DNA of 64,000 nucleotides from Acidobacteriota bacterium (GTDB lineage Bacteria; Acidobacteriota; Vicinamibacteria; Vicinamibacterales; JAKQTR01). The notes under the pieces were generated by a model. That model saw only the letters and a list, made by a program, of their open reading frames with translations, ran no database searches and was not told where the DNA came from. Position numbers and translations under genes: made by a program. Below, one piece after another: positions 48,333 to 57,931 of the stretch. The stretch spans positions 25,760 through 89,759 of the forward strand of contig JAPKZO010000008.1 in the NCBI GenBank assembly GCA_026393755.1. The letters run 5' to 3'. The first letter of the stretch is position 1. Each line of letters opens with the position of its first letter.

Positions 48333-48374
48333 CAGTAGTCAGTAGTCGGTAGCTTCTTGATTCTTACTTCTGCC
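48333..48374. repeat. Degenerate 7-bp tandem repeat array (six units)
   Basis: Plus-strand units CAGTAGT-CAGTAGT, CGGTAGC-TTCTTGA and TTCTTAC-TTCTGCC run at an exact 7-bp period for 42 bp. They fill the 57-bp gap between the large and small methylmalonyl-CoA mutase subunit genes. The two sub-types (CAGTAGT and TTCTTRM) sit side by side. Confidence 0.75.
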
Positions 48375-48382
48375 TCGCAACG

Positions 48383-50056
48383 CTAAATCACCGGCTGCTC
48401 TACGTACTCGCCCCACACCTCACGAAGCGCATCACACATCTCGCCGACCGTCGCGTACGCGCGCGTGGCCTCGAGCAGCGGGATCATCGTGTTCGCCTTG
48501 CCCTCGGCCGCCCGCTTGAGATTGTCCAGCGCCGTGCGCACGCGACCATGGTCGCGATCGCGGCGGAGCGCCTGGAGCCGCTCGATTTGACGGGCTGCGG
48601 CGGCTTCGTCTATCGAGAGGATGGGCACTCCCCTGTCCTCCCCGACAGCGAACCGGTTGACGCCGACGACGATCTTCTCGTGTCGCTCCACGGCCTGCTG
48701 ATAGCGGTAGGCGCTGTCGGCGATCTCGCGCTGCGGGAACCCGCGCTCGATGGCCGCGACCATGCCACCCATCCGATCGATCCTGTCGAAGTACTCGAGC
48801 GCCTCTCTTTCCAGGTCGAGCGTCAGCTTCTCGAGGAAGTACGAACCCCCGAATGGATCGACCGCGTTGGTGACGCCGCTTTCGTGAGCGATGATTTGCT
48901 GCGTCCGAAGGGCGAGTGTCGCGGCCTCCGCCGTGGGCAGCGCCAGTGCCTCGTCGAGCGAGTTGGTGTGGAGGGACTGGGTGCCACCGAGCACGGCCGA
49001 GAGCGCCTGGAGCGCCACGCGAACGACGTTGTTGTACGGCTGCTGGGCCGTGAGCGACACGCCGGCGGTCTGCGTATGAAAGCGGAGCTTCCATGAGCGC
49101 TCGTTCTTCGCCCCGAAACGGTCGCGCATCACGTGGGCCCAGATCTTCCGGGCTGCGCGGTACTTCGCCAGCTCCTCGAAGAAGTCGCTGTGCGCGTTGA
49201 AGAAGAAGGAGATCCGCGGCGCGAACTGGTCGACATCCAGGCCCGCGTCAACGCCGTACTGGACGTACTCCACGCCGTCGCGCAGGGTAAAGGCCAGCTC
49301 CTGGAGCGCCGTCGCACCGGCCTCCCTGATGTGATAGCCGCTCACCGAGATCGTGTTCCACTTCGGCACCTGCTCGGCGCAGAATCCGAACACGTCGGTG
49401 ATCAGGCGCATCGAGGGGCGCGGCGGATAGATGTACTCCTTCTGCGCGATGAACTCTTTCAGGATGTCGTTCTGGATGGTGCCGGAAATCGTCCGCCAGT
49501 CGGCCCCCTGCTGCTCCGCGACCACCAGATACATGGCCAACAGCATCGGCGCCGGCGAATTGATCGTCATCGACGTCGTGATGTCGGCAAGCGAAATGCC
49601 CTCGAACAGCGTCTCCATGTCGGCCAGCGACGCGATGCTGACGCCGCACTTCCCGACCTCGCCCAACGACAGTTCGTGGTCCGGGTCGCGCCCCATCAAG
49701 GTCGGCAGGTCGAACGCGACACTCAGGCCGGTGCCTCCGGCCGCGAGCAGATGCTTGTAGCGCCCGTTGGTCTCCTCCGGCGTCCCAAACCCCGAAAACT
49801 GTCTCATCGTCCATGGTTTGCCGCGATAACCGGTCGGATGAATGCCCCTCGTATACGGAAACTGGCCCGGCTCGGCCAGATCCTGCGTCTCGTCCCACCC
49901 CGCGAGTGATTCGCGCGTGTAGAGGCGATCGATTGGCCGTCCGGAGATCGTGGTAAACGAGGCTTCCCTCTCGCCGGTCTTGCGCGGAGCTGGATCCCGC
50001 GTCTCGGTTTCCCGGCGCGCGCTGCCAGCGGTTGCCTCGGAGGCCGGCGTCTTCAT
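48383..50056 (-). CDS. Methylmalonyl-CoA mutase large (catalytic) subunit
   Basis: The protein has 557 residues from ATG 50056 ([15 protein letters not shown]). It is the substrate-binding TIM barrel: [134 protein letters not shown] and [16 protein letters not shown]. It lacks a B12 domain, which is supplied by the separate gene at 47918. The GTPase/epimerase partner is the fusion at 13093-14475. Radical rearrangement of methylmalonyl-CoA to succinyl-CoA is well established for this family. Confidence 0.95.
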   Translation of the reverse strand: MKTPASEATAGSARRETETRDPAPRKTGEREASFTTISGRPIDRLYTRESLAGWDETQDLAEPGQFPYTRGIHPTGYRGKPWTMRQFSGFGTPEETNGRYKHLLAAGGTGLSVAFDLPTLMGRDPDHELSLGEVGKCGVSIASLADMETLFEGISLADITTSMTINSPAPMLLAMYLVVAEQQGADWRTISGTIQNDILKEFIAQKEYIYPPRPSMRLITDVFGFCAEQVPKWNTISVSGYHIREAGATALQELAFTLRDGVEYVQYGVDAGLDVDQFAPRISFFFNAHSDFFEELAKYRAARKIWAHVMRDRFGAKNERSWKLRFHTQTAGVSLTAQQPYNNVVRVALQALSAVLGGTQSLHTNSLDEALALPTAEAATLALRTQQIIAHESGVTNAVDPFGGSYFLEKLTLDLEREALEYFDRIDRMGGMVAAIERGFPQREIADSAYRYQQAVERHEKIVVGVNRFAVGEDRGVPILSIDEAAAARQIERLQALRRDRDHGRVRTALDNLKRAAEGKANTMIPLLEATRAYATVGEMCDALREVWGEYVEQPVI

Positions 50057-50143
50057 ATCTGACAGTCTATACCGAAGTGACGCAGGACCAAGGGAGCGGG
50101 TGGAGCGGCCGGGCTGGCGCAATTCCTATTCTTTTGGTGTGGC

Positions 50144-50172
50144 TTGACTTGGCTCGGGGCAATCGATACTCT
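50144..50172 (+). promoter_or_regulatory. Weak candidate promoter for glutamate dehydrogenase
   Basis: TTGACT (50144-50149), 17 bp, then TACTCT (50167-50172), within the 270-bp divergent region between the mutase and glutamate dehydrogenase genes. The -35 is good and the -10 poor. Nothing else in this region stands out. Confidence 0.28.
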
Positions 50173-50326
50173 GGCCCGAAGTCCATTCAGGGGTTGCACT
50201 TGGCTCGTGCATGCAATCTCCTGCAGATGCCCCCCGGTGAGACGAGAGCGTTTCTATTCCTGGCGTGGTTCAGTCCGAATTCATCAACCGTTGAGGATGG
50301 CGCTGCGGCGCCGAAGGAGTGCGACA

Positions 50327-51610
50327 GTGTCCAAGCCATTCAATCCGTTTGAAATGGCGCAGGCCCAGTTCGACAAGGTGGCCGACATCCTGGATCTGGA
50401 TGCCGGTACCCGCGACTTGCTGCGGTGGCCGATGCGCGAGTTTCAGTTTGCGATTCCCGTTCGCATGGATGACGGAAAAGTGAAGGTGTTCCGCGGCTTC
50501 CGCGTGCAGCACAACGATGCCCGCGGCCCGAACAAGGGCGGCATCCGCTTCCATCCGCACGAGACCATCGACACGGTGCGCGCGCTCGGGACGTGGATGA
50601 CGTGGAAGTGCGCGGTCGTCGACATTCCGCTTGGTGGCGGAAAGGGCGGCGTCATCTGCGATCCGCACCACCTGAGCGCCCGCGAACAGGAAGCGATCTG
50701 CCGCGGCTGGGTGCGGCAACTCGCCAAGCAGGTGGGCTACGCACGCGACGTCCCGGCGCCCGACGTGATGACCAATCCGCAGCACATGGTGTGGATGATG
50801 GACGAGCTCGAGGTCATCCACGGCGGCAAGGAGCCCGGCTTCATCACAGGGAAACCCGTGGGCATGGGGGGCTCGCTCGGCCGCACCGAGGCCACCGGCC
50901 ACGGCGTCATCTACACGGTCCGCGAGGCGTGCAAGCTGCTGGGGATGGACATCACCAAGTCGACGGCTGCGTTGCAGGGCTTCGGCAACGTGGCGCAGTA
51001 CGCCGTGCAGTTGTTCACCAAGTACGGCGGCAGGGTGATCAGCGTGTCGTGCTGGGACGAGGCCGACCAGAAGACCTACACGTTCCGCAAGATGGATGGC
51101 GTGACGTTCGAAGGCCTGATCGGGATCACCGACAAGTTCGGCAGCGTCGACAAAGCGAAGGCCAAGGCCCTCGGTTACGAGATTCTGCCGGGCGACGCCT
51201 GGATCGAGCAGGACGTCGACATCCTCATCCCGGCCGCCATCGAGAACCAGATCACCGGCGACAACGTGAACCGGATCGCCAAGAGGGTCAAGCTGATCGC
51301 CGAGGGTGCCAACGGCCCGACCACGCCCGAAGCCGACAAGGTCATCGAATCGCGCGGCATTTTCGTGATTCCGGACTTCCTGTGCAACGCGGGTGGCGTC
51401 ACCTGCAGCTACTTCGAGCAGGTCCAGGGCAACATGAACTACTACTGGCCCAAGGAAGAAGTCCTGAGCAAGCTCGACCACATCATGACCAACGCGTTCC
51501 ACAGCGTGGCGGAACTGGCCAAGAGCAAGAAGCTGTACACGCGCGACGCGGCCTACGTCATCGCGATCAATCGCGTGGCGAGCGCCTGCCACCAGCGCGG
51601 GTGGGTGTAG
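50327..51610 (+). CDS. gdhA: Glutamate dehydrogenase (Glu/Leu/Phe/Val dehydrogenase family)
   Basis: It interconverts glutamate and 2-oxoglutarate plus ammonia with NAD(P). I chose GTG 50327 because AAGGAG lies 8 bases upstream and homology begins there (MSKPFNPFEMAQAQFDKVADIL); upstream in-frame sequence is unlike the family. The 427-residue protein has RVQHNDARGPNKGGIRFHP, the catalytic-lysine region DIPLGGGKGGVICDP, PDVMTNPQHMVWMMDE, the Rossmann motif LQGFGNVAQYA and EGANGPTTPEADKVI. Cofactor preference is not certain from the motif. A terminator-like hairpin follows the stop. Confidence 0.94.
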   Translation: MSKPFNPFEMAQAQFDKVADILDLDAGTRDLLRWPMREFQFAIPVRMDDGKVKVFRGFRVQHNDARGPNKGGIRFHPHETIDTVRALGTWMTWKCAVVDIPLGGGKGGVICDPHHLSAREQEAICRGWVRQLAKQVGYARDVPAPDVMTNPQHMVWMMDELEVIHGGKEPGFITGKPVGMGGSLGRTEATGHGVIYTVREACKLLGMDITKSTAALQGFGNVAQYAVQLFTKYGGRVISVSCWDEADQKTYTFRKMDGVTFEGLIGITDKFGSVDKAKAKALGYEILPGDAWIEQDVDILIPAAIENQITGDNVNRIAKRVKLIAEGANGPTTPEADKVIESRGIFVIPDFLCNAGGVTCSYFEQVQGNMNYYWPKEEVLSKLDHIMTNAFHSVAELAKSKKLYTRDAAYVIAINRVASACHQRGWV

Positions 51611-51625
51611 AGACAAGTTACCGCG

Positions 51626-51655
51626 GGGGCGCAATTCACCGCGCCCCTGCTTCTC
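51626..51655 (+). terminator. Terminator-like hairpin after glutamate dehydrogenase
   Basis: Perfect 7-bp arms GGGGCGC (51626-51632) and GCGCCCC (51641-51647) with an 8-base loop AATTCACC, followed by pyrimidine-rich TGCTTCTC. The same loop/arm theme (GGGGCGCGATTCA...) appears at the 3' end of the secA-like gene, so it may equally be a REP-type repeat doing terminator duty. Confidence 0.5.
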
Positions 51656-51723
51656 ACCCGCCGGCACACTCCCCCCTCTCCAGTTGAGTCCCTCACCATC
51701 GTCAGGCCATACTGGTGTCACTG

Positions 51724-54483
51724 ATGACGACTCCTGGCGACGGCCCCATCGACATGTTCGACCGCCTGCGCGAGCGGGCGAAGGAGTTGAACTGCCTCTA
51801 CCAGGTGCACGATCTGACGTCTGATCCTGAGCGGACGCCAGACGACGTGTGTCGCGGCATGGTCACGGCGATGCCGCCGGGCTGGCTGCACCCGGATTCG
51901 TGCTGGGCGAAGATCACGATCGACTCGTCGATCTACGAACCGCCGCTCGTCACCGAGACGCCGTGGGCGCTGCGGGCGCCGGTGCTGGTGATGGGCAAAC
52001 CGGTGGGCGCGGTGGAGGTGTTCTATTCACGCCAGTTTCCCAAGGCCGACGAAGGCCCGTTCCTCAAGGAGGAGCGCCGCCTGATCGACGCGGCCGCCGC
52101 GCTGCTCGGGCAGTACCTCACGGAGCGGCGCCTCCGCGGGATGGTGCGCCACTGGCACGTCTCGCTCGAGCGGCTGCCCGCCGACGACCGCCGCGAATGG
52201 CGCATCATCGTCGAGTTCCTCCGCCGCACGGATCCGCACCTGCTGCAACGCGTGTCGCGGCGGATGCTCAACCACCTGGTCTGGCAGGGCATCGAGGAAG
52301 CGCAGAACCTGCTCGAACGTCTGGGTGCCAATCAGCGCGACCGGGAAACCTCAGACGAGAATCGCCCGCTCGAGCGCGCGAGTCTCGACGAGGTCATGGG
52401 CATCACCAATGCGGCGTTCCGGATTGCCGCCTCGAACCTGAGCGACGACGAGATCGCGCACGTGATCGAATTGTGGGTCAAGGACGACAAGTGCGGATTC
52501 CTCGTCGAGGCCGTCGAGAATCAGCGCACGTCGCTCGGCGAGATCGCGGATGCGCTCGAACACTTTCAGCAGATGGGGTTCGAGGACAAGGAACTGTCGC
52601 GCTCGGTGCAGCTGGGCCTGCGCGTGTCGCTGGTCCGGCGGTTCCTCACTGAGGACATCGAGTACATCAACACGGCCAAGCACTACCTGCACGTGCACGA
52701 CTTCTGCGACATCGTGCAGCGCGTCGTTTCGCCCGCCGGATCGCGGGGCAAATTGGGGGGCAAGAGTTCGGGCTTGCTGCTGGCCCACAACATCGTGCGC
52801 CGGTCGGAAGAGTACGAGGATGCGCTTGGCGCCATCAAGATCCCGAAGACCTGGTATCTCACGTCGGACGGGATCCTCGCCTTTATCGACCACAACCACC
52901 TGCAGGACATCCACAACCGCAAGTACCTCGAGATCGAACAGGTCCGCAAGGAATACCCGCATATCGTCCAGGCGTTCAAGAACTCGGACTTTCCGAAGGA
53001 AATTCTCAAGGGACTGGCGGTCACGCTCGACGACATGGGCGATCGCCCCCTCATCGTCCGCAGTTCGAGCCTGCTCGAGGACCGGATTGGATCGGCGTTC
53101 TCGGGCAAGTACAAGAGTCTGTTTCTGGCCAACCGCGGCACCAAGCGGGAGCGGATGCTGGCGCTGCTCGATGCGATCGCCGAAGTGTACGCCTCGATCT
53201 TCAGCCCCGATCCGATCGAGTACCGCGCCGAGCGCGGCCTGCTCGATCTGCACGAGGAAATGGGCGTGATGATCCAGGAAGTGGTCGGCACGAAGGTCGG
53301 CCGCTACTTTCTGCCAGCGTTTGGCGGCGTTGCGGTCAGCAACAACGAGTTCCGGTGGTCGCCGCGCATCACGCGCGAGGACGGTCTGGTGCGCATGGTG
53401 CCAGGCCTCGGCACGCGGGCGGTCGATCGGCTGAGCGACGACTACCCCGTGCTGCTGGCGCCGGGCCAACCCGGCCTTCGCGCCAATGTCACGCCGCAGG
53501 AACTGCTCCGCTATTCGCCGAAGCGCATCGATCTGATCAACCTCGACGCGAACCGGTTTGCGACGGTGTTGATTTCGGATCTGCTCAAGCAGTACGGGGC
53601 GAAGTACCCGATGTTCAGGCAGGTCTTTTCACTATGCGACCGGGAGGGCCTGCACCCGGTCGGAGGGCTCGATTGGGACGGCTCGACCGATGACATCGTG
53701 GCGACATTCGAGGGGCTCGCGACCACGACGCCCTTCCTTGCGCAGATGCGGTCGCTGCTGCAGGTGCTGCGCGAGAAGATCGGCGGCCCGGTCGACATCG
53801 AGTTCGCGCACGACGGCCAGGACTTCTACCTGCTGCAATGCCGGCCGCAGACCTACACGGACGAGGTGGCCGCGACGCCGATTCCGCGGGACATCCCGGC
53901 CGACCGGATTATTTTCACCGCCAAGCGGTTCGTGTCCAACGGCCGAGTGCCAGACCTCACGCACATCGTGTTTGTCGATCCGCGCCAGTACGAGCGTCTC
54001 GAGAACCTGGACGCGCTGCGAAACGTCGGGCGCGCGATGGGACGGCTCAACAAGCTGCTCCCGAAGCACCGGTTCGCCATGATTGGGCCCGGCCGCTGGG
54101 GCAGCCGCGGGGACATCAAGCTTGGCGTCACGGTGACGTACTCGGACATCAGCAATACCGCGCTGCTCATGGAGGTCGGGGAGAAGCGTGGAGGCGCGAT
54201 GCCGGAACTGTCATTCGGCACGCACTTCTTCCAGGACCTGGTCGAGTCGGCGATCCGCTACCTGCCGATCTATCCCGACGACCCCGGCGTGATCTTCAAC
54301 TGGACGTTCCTGCTGGACGCGCCAAACCAGTTCGCCGAGCTGGTTCCGGAATTCGCGGACCTGGCCGGCACGATCCACGTGGTCGACGTCGCGGCCGCGG
54401 CGAATGGACAACTGCTGCGGGTCTTGATGAACGCGGATCAGGACGAGGCCATCGGATTCCTGACCGCGCCAGGAGTGTCGTAA
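51724..54483 (+). CDS. GAF-like / pyruvate-phosphate-dikinase ATP-grasp protein lacking the phosphohistidine domain
   Basis: The protein has 919 residues from ATG 51724 (a GTG at 51715 is also possible). Residues about 10-140 are a GAF-like sensor (LNCLYQVHDLTSDPERTPDDVCRGMVTAMPPGW...VGAVEVFYSRQF...LIDAAAALLGQYL). Residues 140-330 are helical. A PPDK_N/PEP-synthase ATP-grasp module runs about 340-715: GKLGGKSSGLLLAHNIV, RPLIVRSSSLLEDRIGSAFSGKYKSLFLAN, VDIEFAHDGQDFYLLQCRPQT. The normal phosphohistidine swivel domain and PEP-binding TIM barrel are absent. Instead, about 200 residues of a different C-terminal domain follow (HRFAMIGPGRWGSRGDIKLGVTVTYSDISNTALLMEV...FGTHFFQDLVESAIRYLPIYPDD). It probably phosphorylates or binds a partner using ATP. 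It follows glutamate dehydrogenase. Confidence 0.85.
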   Translation: MTTPGDGPIDMFDRLRERAKELNCLYQVHDLTSDPERTPDDVCRGMVTAMPPGWLHPDSCWAKITIDSSIYEPPLVTETPWALRAPVLVMGKPVGAVEVFYSRQFPKADEGPFLKEERRLIDAAAALLGQYLTERRLRGMVRHWHVSLERLPADDRREWRIIVEFLRRTDPHLLQRVSRRMLNHLVWQGIEEAQNLLERLGANQRDRETSDENRPLERASLDEVMGITNAAFRIAASNLSDDEIAHVIELWVKDDKCGFLVEAVENQRTSLGEIADALEHFQQMGFEDKELSRSVQLGLRVSLVRRFLTEDIEYINTAKHYLHVHDFCDIVQRVVSPAGSRGKLGGKSSGLLLAHNIVRRSEEYEDALGAIKIPKTWYLTSDGILAFIDHNHLQDIHNRKYLEIEQVRKEYPHIVQAFKNSDFPKEILKGLAVTLDDMGDRPLIVRSSSLLEDRIGSAFSGKYKSLFLANRGTKRERMLALLDAIAEVYASIFSPDPIEYRAERGLLDLHEEMGVMIQEVVGTKVGRYFLPAFGGVAVSNNEFRWSPRITREDGLVRMVPGLGTRAVDRLSDDYPVLLAPGQPGLRANVTPQELLRYSPKRIDLINLDANRFATVLISDLLKQYGAKYPMFRQVFSLCDREGLHPVGGLDWDGSTDDIVATFEGLATTTPFLAQMRSLLQVLREKIGGPVDIEFAHDGQDFYLLQCRPQTYTDEVAATPIPRDIPADRIIFTAKRFVSNGRVPDLTHIVFVDPRQYERLENLDALRNVGRAMGRLNKLLPKHRFAMIGPGRWGSRGDIKLGVTVTYSDISNTALLMEVGEKRGGAMPELSFGTHFFQDLVESAIRYLPIYPDDPGVIFNWTFLLDAPNQFAELVPEFADLAGTIHVVDVAAAANGQLLRVLMNADQDEAIGFLTAPGVS

Positions 54484-54502
54484 TGAGGTCTGACTCCATG
54501 CA

Positions 54503-56644
54503 CTAACTGACCACCCGCATCGCGATCAGCTGGGTGGCCTCGCCGCCATCACCAGCGGCCATCACTTCAATCAGATACTCCCCCGGCGAGAGCCCGCTCA
54601 ACGGCAGATCCACCGAATAGAACTCCCCCGCCGCGTCCGGCGCCTTGAGGCCGAGGTCGCTCATCTTCTGGCCCACCCGATTGAGCAGCCGGACCGTGAC
54701 GATCGGCGCGGCCAGGCGCGGCGCGTAAGCGGAGAACCGGATCAGCAGCCGGTCGGTACGCCGAAACTGCCTGAGGGCAGTCGGCGTCGGGTCGGGGTCC
54801 CGCAGCAGCGACTGCATCTGGCGCACCGTGCGCGCGCAGAACACGAGCGGCGTCGACAGCGCCACCTTCTGCGCCGAGAAGTCGGGAATCGTCAGGTCCT
54901 GCTCCGTCGCGTCGATGACCTGCCCAGCCGCGTTCTCAATCGACGTGCGGAGCTGCATCTTGCCCGGGCGGACGTCGAAACTGATCTTCGATGGCTCGCG
55001 GACACCCGCAACCGGTGCCGCGTCTGGCGGTGCCGCAGCTCCCGCGACGGCGCCGACGGGCGCCTCCGCCGGTACGCGACCGCGAAAGTACGTCTGGCTG
55101 TCCGACCCCGTGGCCACCACCAGCACGCGCGACGGCTCCGGGCGCTTATCGCCTGGAATCGGAGGCAGCGGCTCCCACACGTAGGTCATGCGGGTTCTGC
55201 CCTCCTCGCCACGGGCCGTGCCAATCCATGTCGCCGCCACCGATTCGCGCGGCGCATTGCCCTCCACCGCGCTGAGCGCCTGCTCGACCGCCGCGGGCGG
55301 CCTGGGCTTGGGCGGAGCGGCGGCCCTGGCGGCGTCTTCTGCGGTCGGCGCCCAGTAGCCCTTCCGGGCTCGCACCTGCAGGCCGGGTCGCTTCAGCCGG
55401 ATGTCGATCTTGTGGAACTTGCCGTCTGGAGTCGTCAGTGAGGAGTTGTACCCCACCAGATAGTACGAGCTGGTGTCGCGGACAACCTGCGTGAGGCCCG
55501 CTGCCAGATCGTTGCGATTGACGATGGCCCGGCCATCGGTGTCGTTGGCGAGCCCCTGCAGAGTGCTCTGCGACTGCCGGAGCGTATTGAGATCCTGACG
55601 CTGGTCGACGTTCTCGTTGATGCCGTACTCGGTGACGGCCAGTCCACGCGGATCCAGCGCGTACACCGCCGTATTGTTGCGGTTCGCCGTGTCGGCGATG
55701 TCCCTGAGTTCCCGCTGGATATCGAGATCCGCCTGGAACTGCGCGCGGTCGTCGCTGAGGGAACCGCCTGGCGGAGCGGCCGCGCCAGGGAACCCCGCCA
55801 TCGGCCCGCTCACCTGTGCCGGCTGGATCCCCACGAACCCCTCACTGACCAGAATCACGGCCTTCCGGCCTTCCCGCAGCGATCCCAGCCGGACTGGCAG
55901 CCCCTCGAGCGCCGAGAGCGTCACCTGGTTGCGCAGCGTCTCGATGATCTGCGGCGGGTAGAACACATACTCCCGTTCGAACGCATTGCGGGGACTGTAA
56001 TCGAACTTTCTGCCTTCGAATGACCGGATAGCCTGCACCAGGACGTTGCGATCGCGCGTGAAGGACAGCGCGGTGACCGGCGTCAGGGGGTACATGATCG
56101 CCACCATGTCGAGCGGCCCCAGTTGCGTCGTCACAAACTGCACAAGCGTGTCCCGGATGCGGAGGGAGTTCTGCAATCGTACGTGGTAGTCGTCAAGAAA
56201 GATGACGAACAATCGCACGTCTTCGCGGGCTGCTTCCGCCTCCTCGTCGTACATCGACCGAATCGGCCGCGCGGGTTCCGCTCCCGGCCCTGGAGTTCCA
56301 TTCGAATTGACCAGCCGAAACAGATCGATCGTCTGCGGTCTTCCGTCTTCGAGCACCTCAAAATCCGACTGCGCAAGATCGGTTACCGCGTTGCCCTGCC
56401 GGTCGGTCACGATAATGTCGACACGAACGACATTGACGCCGGCGCGGAACACGGGCGCCTGGCCCTTCTGTGATGGCGGGGCCTGGGCCGGCGTCTGCGG
56501 TTTTGAGCTTTGAGCATCGCCACAAGGCGGGAAGCAGCGTCGGTCGGATGCAGACCGACTTTCACCACGGGCTGCTAGACTCAGCGCAAGTCCGACGACG
56601 ATCACCAGCCCACCTCTGCCGGCAGCGTCGAGGAACCTGCTCAT
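54503..56644 (-). CDS. Secreted VWFA-domain protein, Acidobacteria type
   Basis: The protein has 713 residues with an N-terminal signal peptide (GGLVIVVGLALSLAARG) and a Gln/Pro linker. Residues about 65-110 read FRAGVNVVRVDIIVTDRQGNAVTDLAQSDFEVLEDGRPQTIDLF, the usual leader of Acidobacteria VWA proteins. The VWA domain (about 140-400) has FVIFLDDYHVRL in place of a canonical DXSXS, then REGRKAVILVSEGF and ALDPRGL. The C-terminal 250 residues are beta-sandwich-like and end SPGEYLIEVMAAGDGGEATQLIAMRV. The metal-dependent adhesion site looks incomplete. Function is unknown, probably envelope adhesion. It is divergent from the acyl-CoA dehydrogenase at 56685 with a 40-bp gap. Confidence 0.83.
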   Translation of the reverse strand: MSRFLDAAGRGGLVIVVGLALSLAARGESRSASDRRCFPPCGDAQSSKPQTPAQAPPSQKGQAPVFRAGVNVVRVDIIVTDRQGNAVTDLAQSDFEVLEDGRPQTIDLFRLVNSNGTPGPGAEPARPIRSMYDEEAEAAREDVRLFVIFLDDYHVRLQNSLRIRDTLVQFVTTQLGPLDMVAIMYPLTPVTALSFTRDRNVLVQAIRSFEGRKFDYSPRNAFEREYVFYPPQIIETLRNQVTLSALEGLPVRLGSLREGRKAVILVSEGFVGIQPAQVSGPMAGFPGAAAPPGGSLSDDRAQFQADLDIQRELRDIADTANRNNTAVYALDPRGLAVTEYGINENVDQRQDLNTLRQSQSTLQGLANDTDGRAIVNRNDLAAGLTQVVRDTSSYYLVGYNSSLTTPDGKFHKIDIRLKRPGLQVRARKGYWAPTAEDAARAAAPPKPRPPAAVEQALSAVEGNAPRESVAATWIGTARGEEGRTRMTYVWEPLPPIPGDKRPEPSRVLVVATGSDSQTYFRGRVPAEAPVGAVAGAAAPPDAAPVAGVREPSKISFDVRPGKMQLRTSIENAAGQVIDATEQDLTIPDFSAQKVALSTPLVFCARTVRQMQSLLRDPDPTPTALRQFRRTDRLLIRFSAYAPRLAAPIVTVRLLNRVGQKMSDLGLKAPDAAGEFYSVDLPLSGLSPGEYLIEVMAAGDGGEATQLIAMRVVS

Positions 56645-56684
56645 GGTTCGATGATAACATTAGCGTTCTTTACAGGAGACGCCA

Positions 56685-57845
56685 TTGTCCAACGATACTG
56701 CCATCCCCGCTCTGACCCAGCTCGCCGAAGACGAAGTGCTGCTGCGCGACAGCGTGGCCGAATTCGCCGACGCCCAGATCCGGCCGCTCGTCCGCGACAT
56801 GGACGAACACGCGAAATTACCGAAGACGCTGCTCACGCAGTTGTTCGACCTCGGCGTGATGGGCATTGAAATCCCTGAGCAGTACGGCGGCGGGGGCGCG
56901 AAGTTCTTCCACGCCGTTCTCGCGGTCGAGGCGCTATCGGCGGTCGACCCGTCGGTAGGCGTGCTGGTCGACGTTCAGAACACACTCGTCATCAACGCCG
57001 TCCTCCGCTGGGGATCGGACGACGTGAAGGCGCGGTTCCTGCCGAGGCTGGCCAGCGACACCATTGGCGCCTACGCCTTGTCGGAGGCCGGGTCCGGAAG
57101 CGACGCGTTCGCCATGGCCGCCCGGGGCGTGGCCGACGGCGACGATTTCGTGATCGACGGCCGCAAGCTCTGGATCACCAACGGGAACGAAGCCGACATC
57201 TTCATCGTGTTCGCCAACGTCAATCCGGCCGCCGGCTATCGCGGCATCACGGCCTTCATCGTCGAGCGGGGCATGGCCGGCTTCTCGGTCGGCAAGAAGG
57301 AGGACAAGCTCGGCATCCGCGCCAGCAGCACCTGCGAACTGATCCTCGAAGGCTGCCGCGTGCCGAAGGCGAACATCCTCGGCGAGATCGGGAAAGGGTA
57401 CAAGGTGGCGATCGAGACGCTGAACGAGGGGCGCATCGGCATCGGGGCGCAGATGATTGGCCTGGCCAGCGGTGCCCTCGGACACGCGATCCGCTACACG
57501 AAGGAACGGAAGCAGTTCGGCAAGGCGATCGCCGACTTCCAGCTGGTCCAGGCGCAGCTGGCGCGCGCCGCCACCGAGATCGAGGCGGCACGGCTGCTCG
57601 TCTACAACGCGGCGAGGCTGCGCGACGCCGGCAAGCCGTTCCTGACCGAAGCGGCCATGTGCAAGATCTTCTCGTCGGAGGTCGCCGAACGCGTCACCTC
57701 GCTGGCGATCAATCTTTATGGCGGGTACGGCTTCGTGAAGGACTACCCGGTGGAAAAACTCTGGCGCGACGCGAAGATCGGTCAGATCTACGAGGGCACG
57801 TCGAATCTGCAACTGGTGACGATCGCAAAGCAGATACTGGGGTAG
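56685..57845 (+). CDS. Acyl-CoA dehydrogenase, short/branched-chain type
   Basis: The protein has 386 residues with a complete acyl-CoA dehydrogenase fold: YALSEAGSGSDAFAMAARG, GRKLWITNGNEADIFIVFAN, LGIRASSTCELILEGCRVPKANILGEIGKGYKVAIETLNEGRIGIGAQMIGLA and [44 protein letters not shown]. The catalytic Glu is in IYEGTSN. The NEGRIGIGAQ and EGTSN.QL.TIAK patterns are typical of 2-methylbutyryl-CoA (SBCAD-like) dehydrogenases, suggesting isoleucine/branched-chain catabolism that ends in propionyl-CoA and the mutase in this window. Substrate is inferred. Confidence 0.92.
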   Translation: MSNDTAIPALTQLAEDEVLLRDSVAEFADAQIRPLVRDMDEHAKLPKTLLTQLFDLGVMGIEIPEQYGGGGAKFFHAVLAVEALSAVDPSVGVLVDVQNTLVINAVLRWGSDDVKARFLPRLASDTIGAYALSEAGSGSDAFAMAARGVADGDDFVIDGRKLWITNGNEADIFIVFANVNPAAGYRGITAFIVERGMAGFSVGKKEDKLGIRASSTCELILEGCRVPKANILGEIGKGYKVAIETLNEGRIGIGAQMIGLASGALGHAIRYTKERKQFGKAIADFQLVQAQLARAATEIEAARLLVYNAARLRDAGKPFLTEAAMCKIFSSEVAERVTSLAINLYGGYGFVKDYPVEKLWRDAKIGQIYEGTSNLQLVTIAKQILG

Positions 57846-57851
57846 GGATTT

Positions 57852-57888
57852 TCGCCTTCGCCCTGAGTTTGTCGAAGGGCTTCGGCGG
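57852..57888. repeat. REP-like element (GCCCTGAG...CGAAGGGC)
   Basis: GCCCTGAGTTTGTCGAAGGGC at 57860-57880, flanked by TTCGCC and TTCGGCGG, is an imperfect hairpin with a 5-bp outer stem. It lies in the 86-bp gap downstream of the acyl-CoA dehydrogenase and before the secA-like gene. Sequences of this CTTCGACAAACTCAGGG type are widespread as dispersed repeats in high-GC bacteria. Confidence 0.55.
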
Positions 57889-57931
57889 ACGAGCGGGATT
57901 CGGGAGTTCAGACAGTCGCACCTGACACTGC

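Noticed and set aside
50144..50326. Longer N-terminus for glutamate dehydrogenase
   Set aside because: The extra 61 codons are unlike the family, and a good ribosome-binding site precedes GTG 50327.
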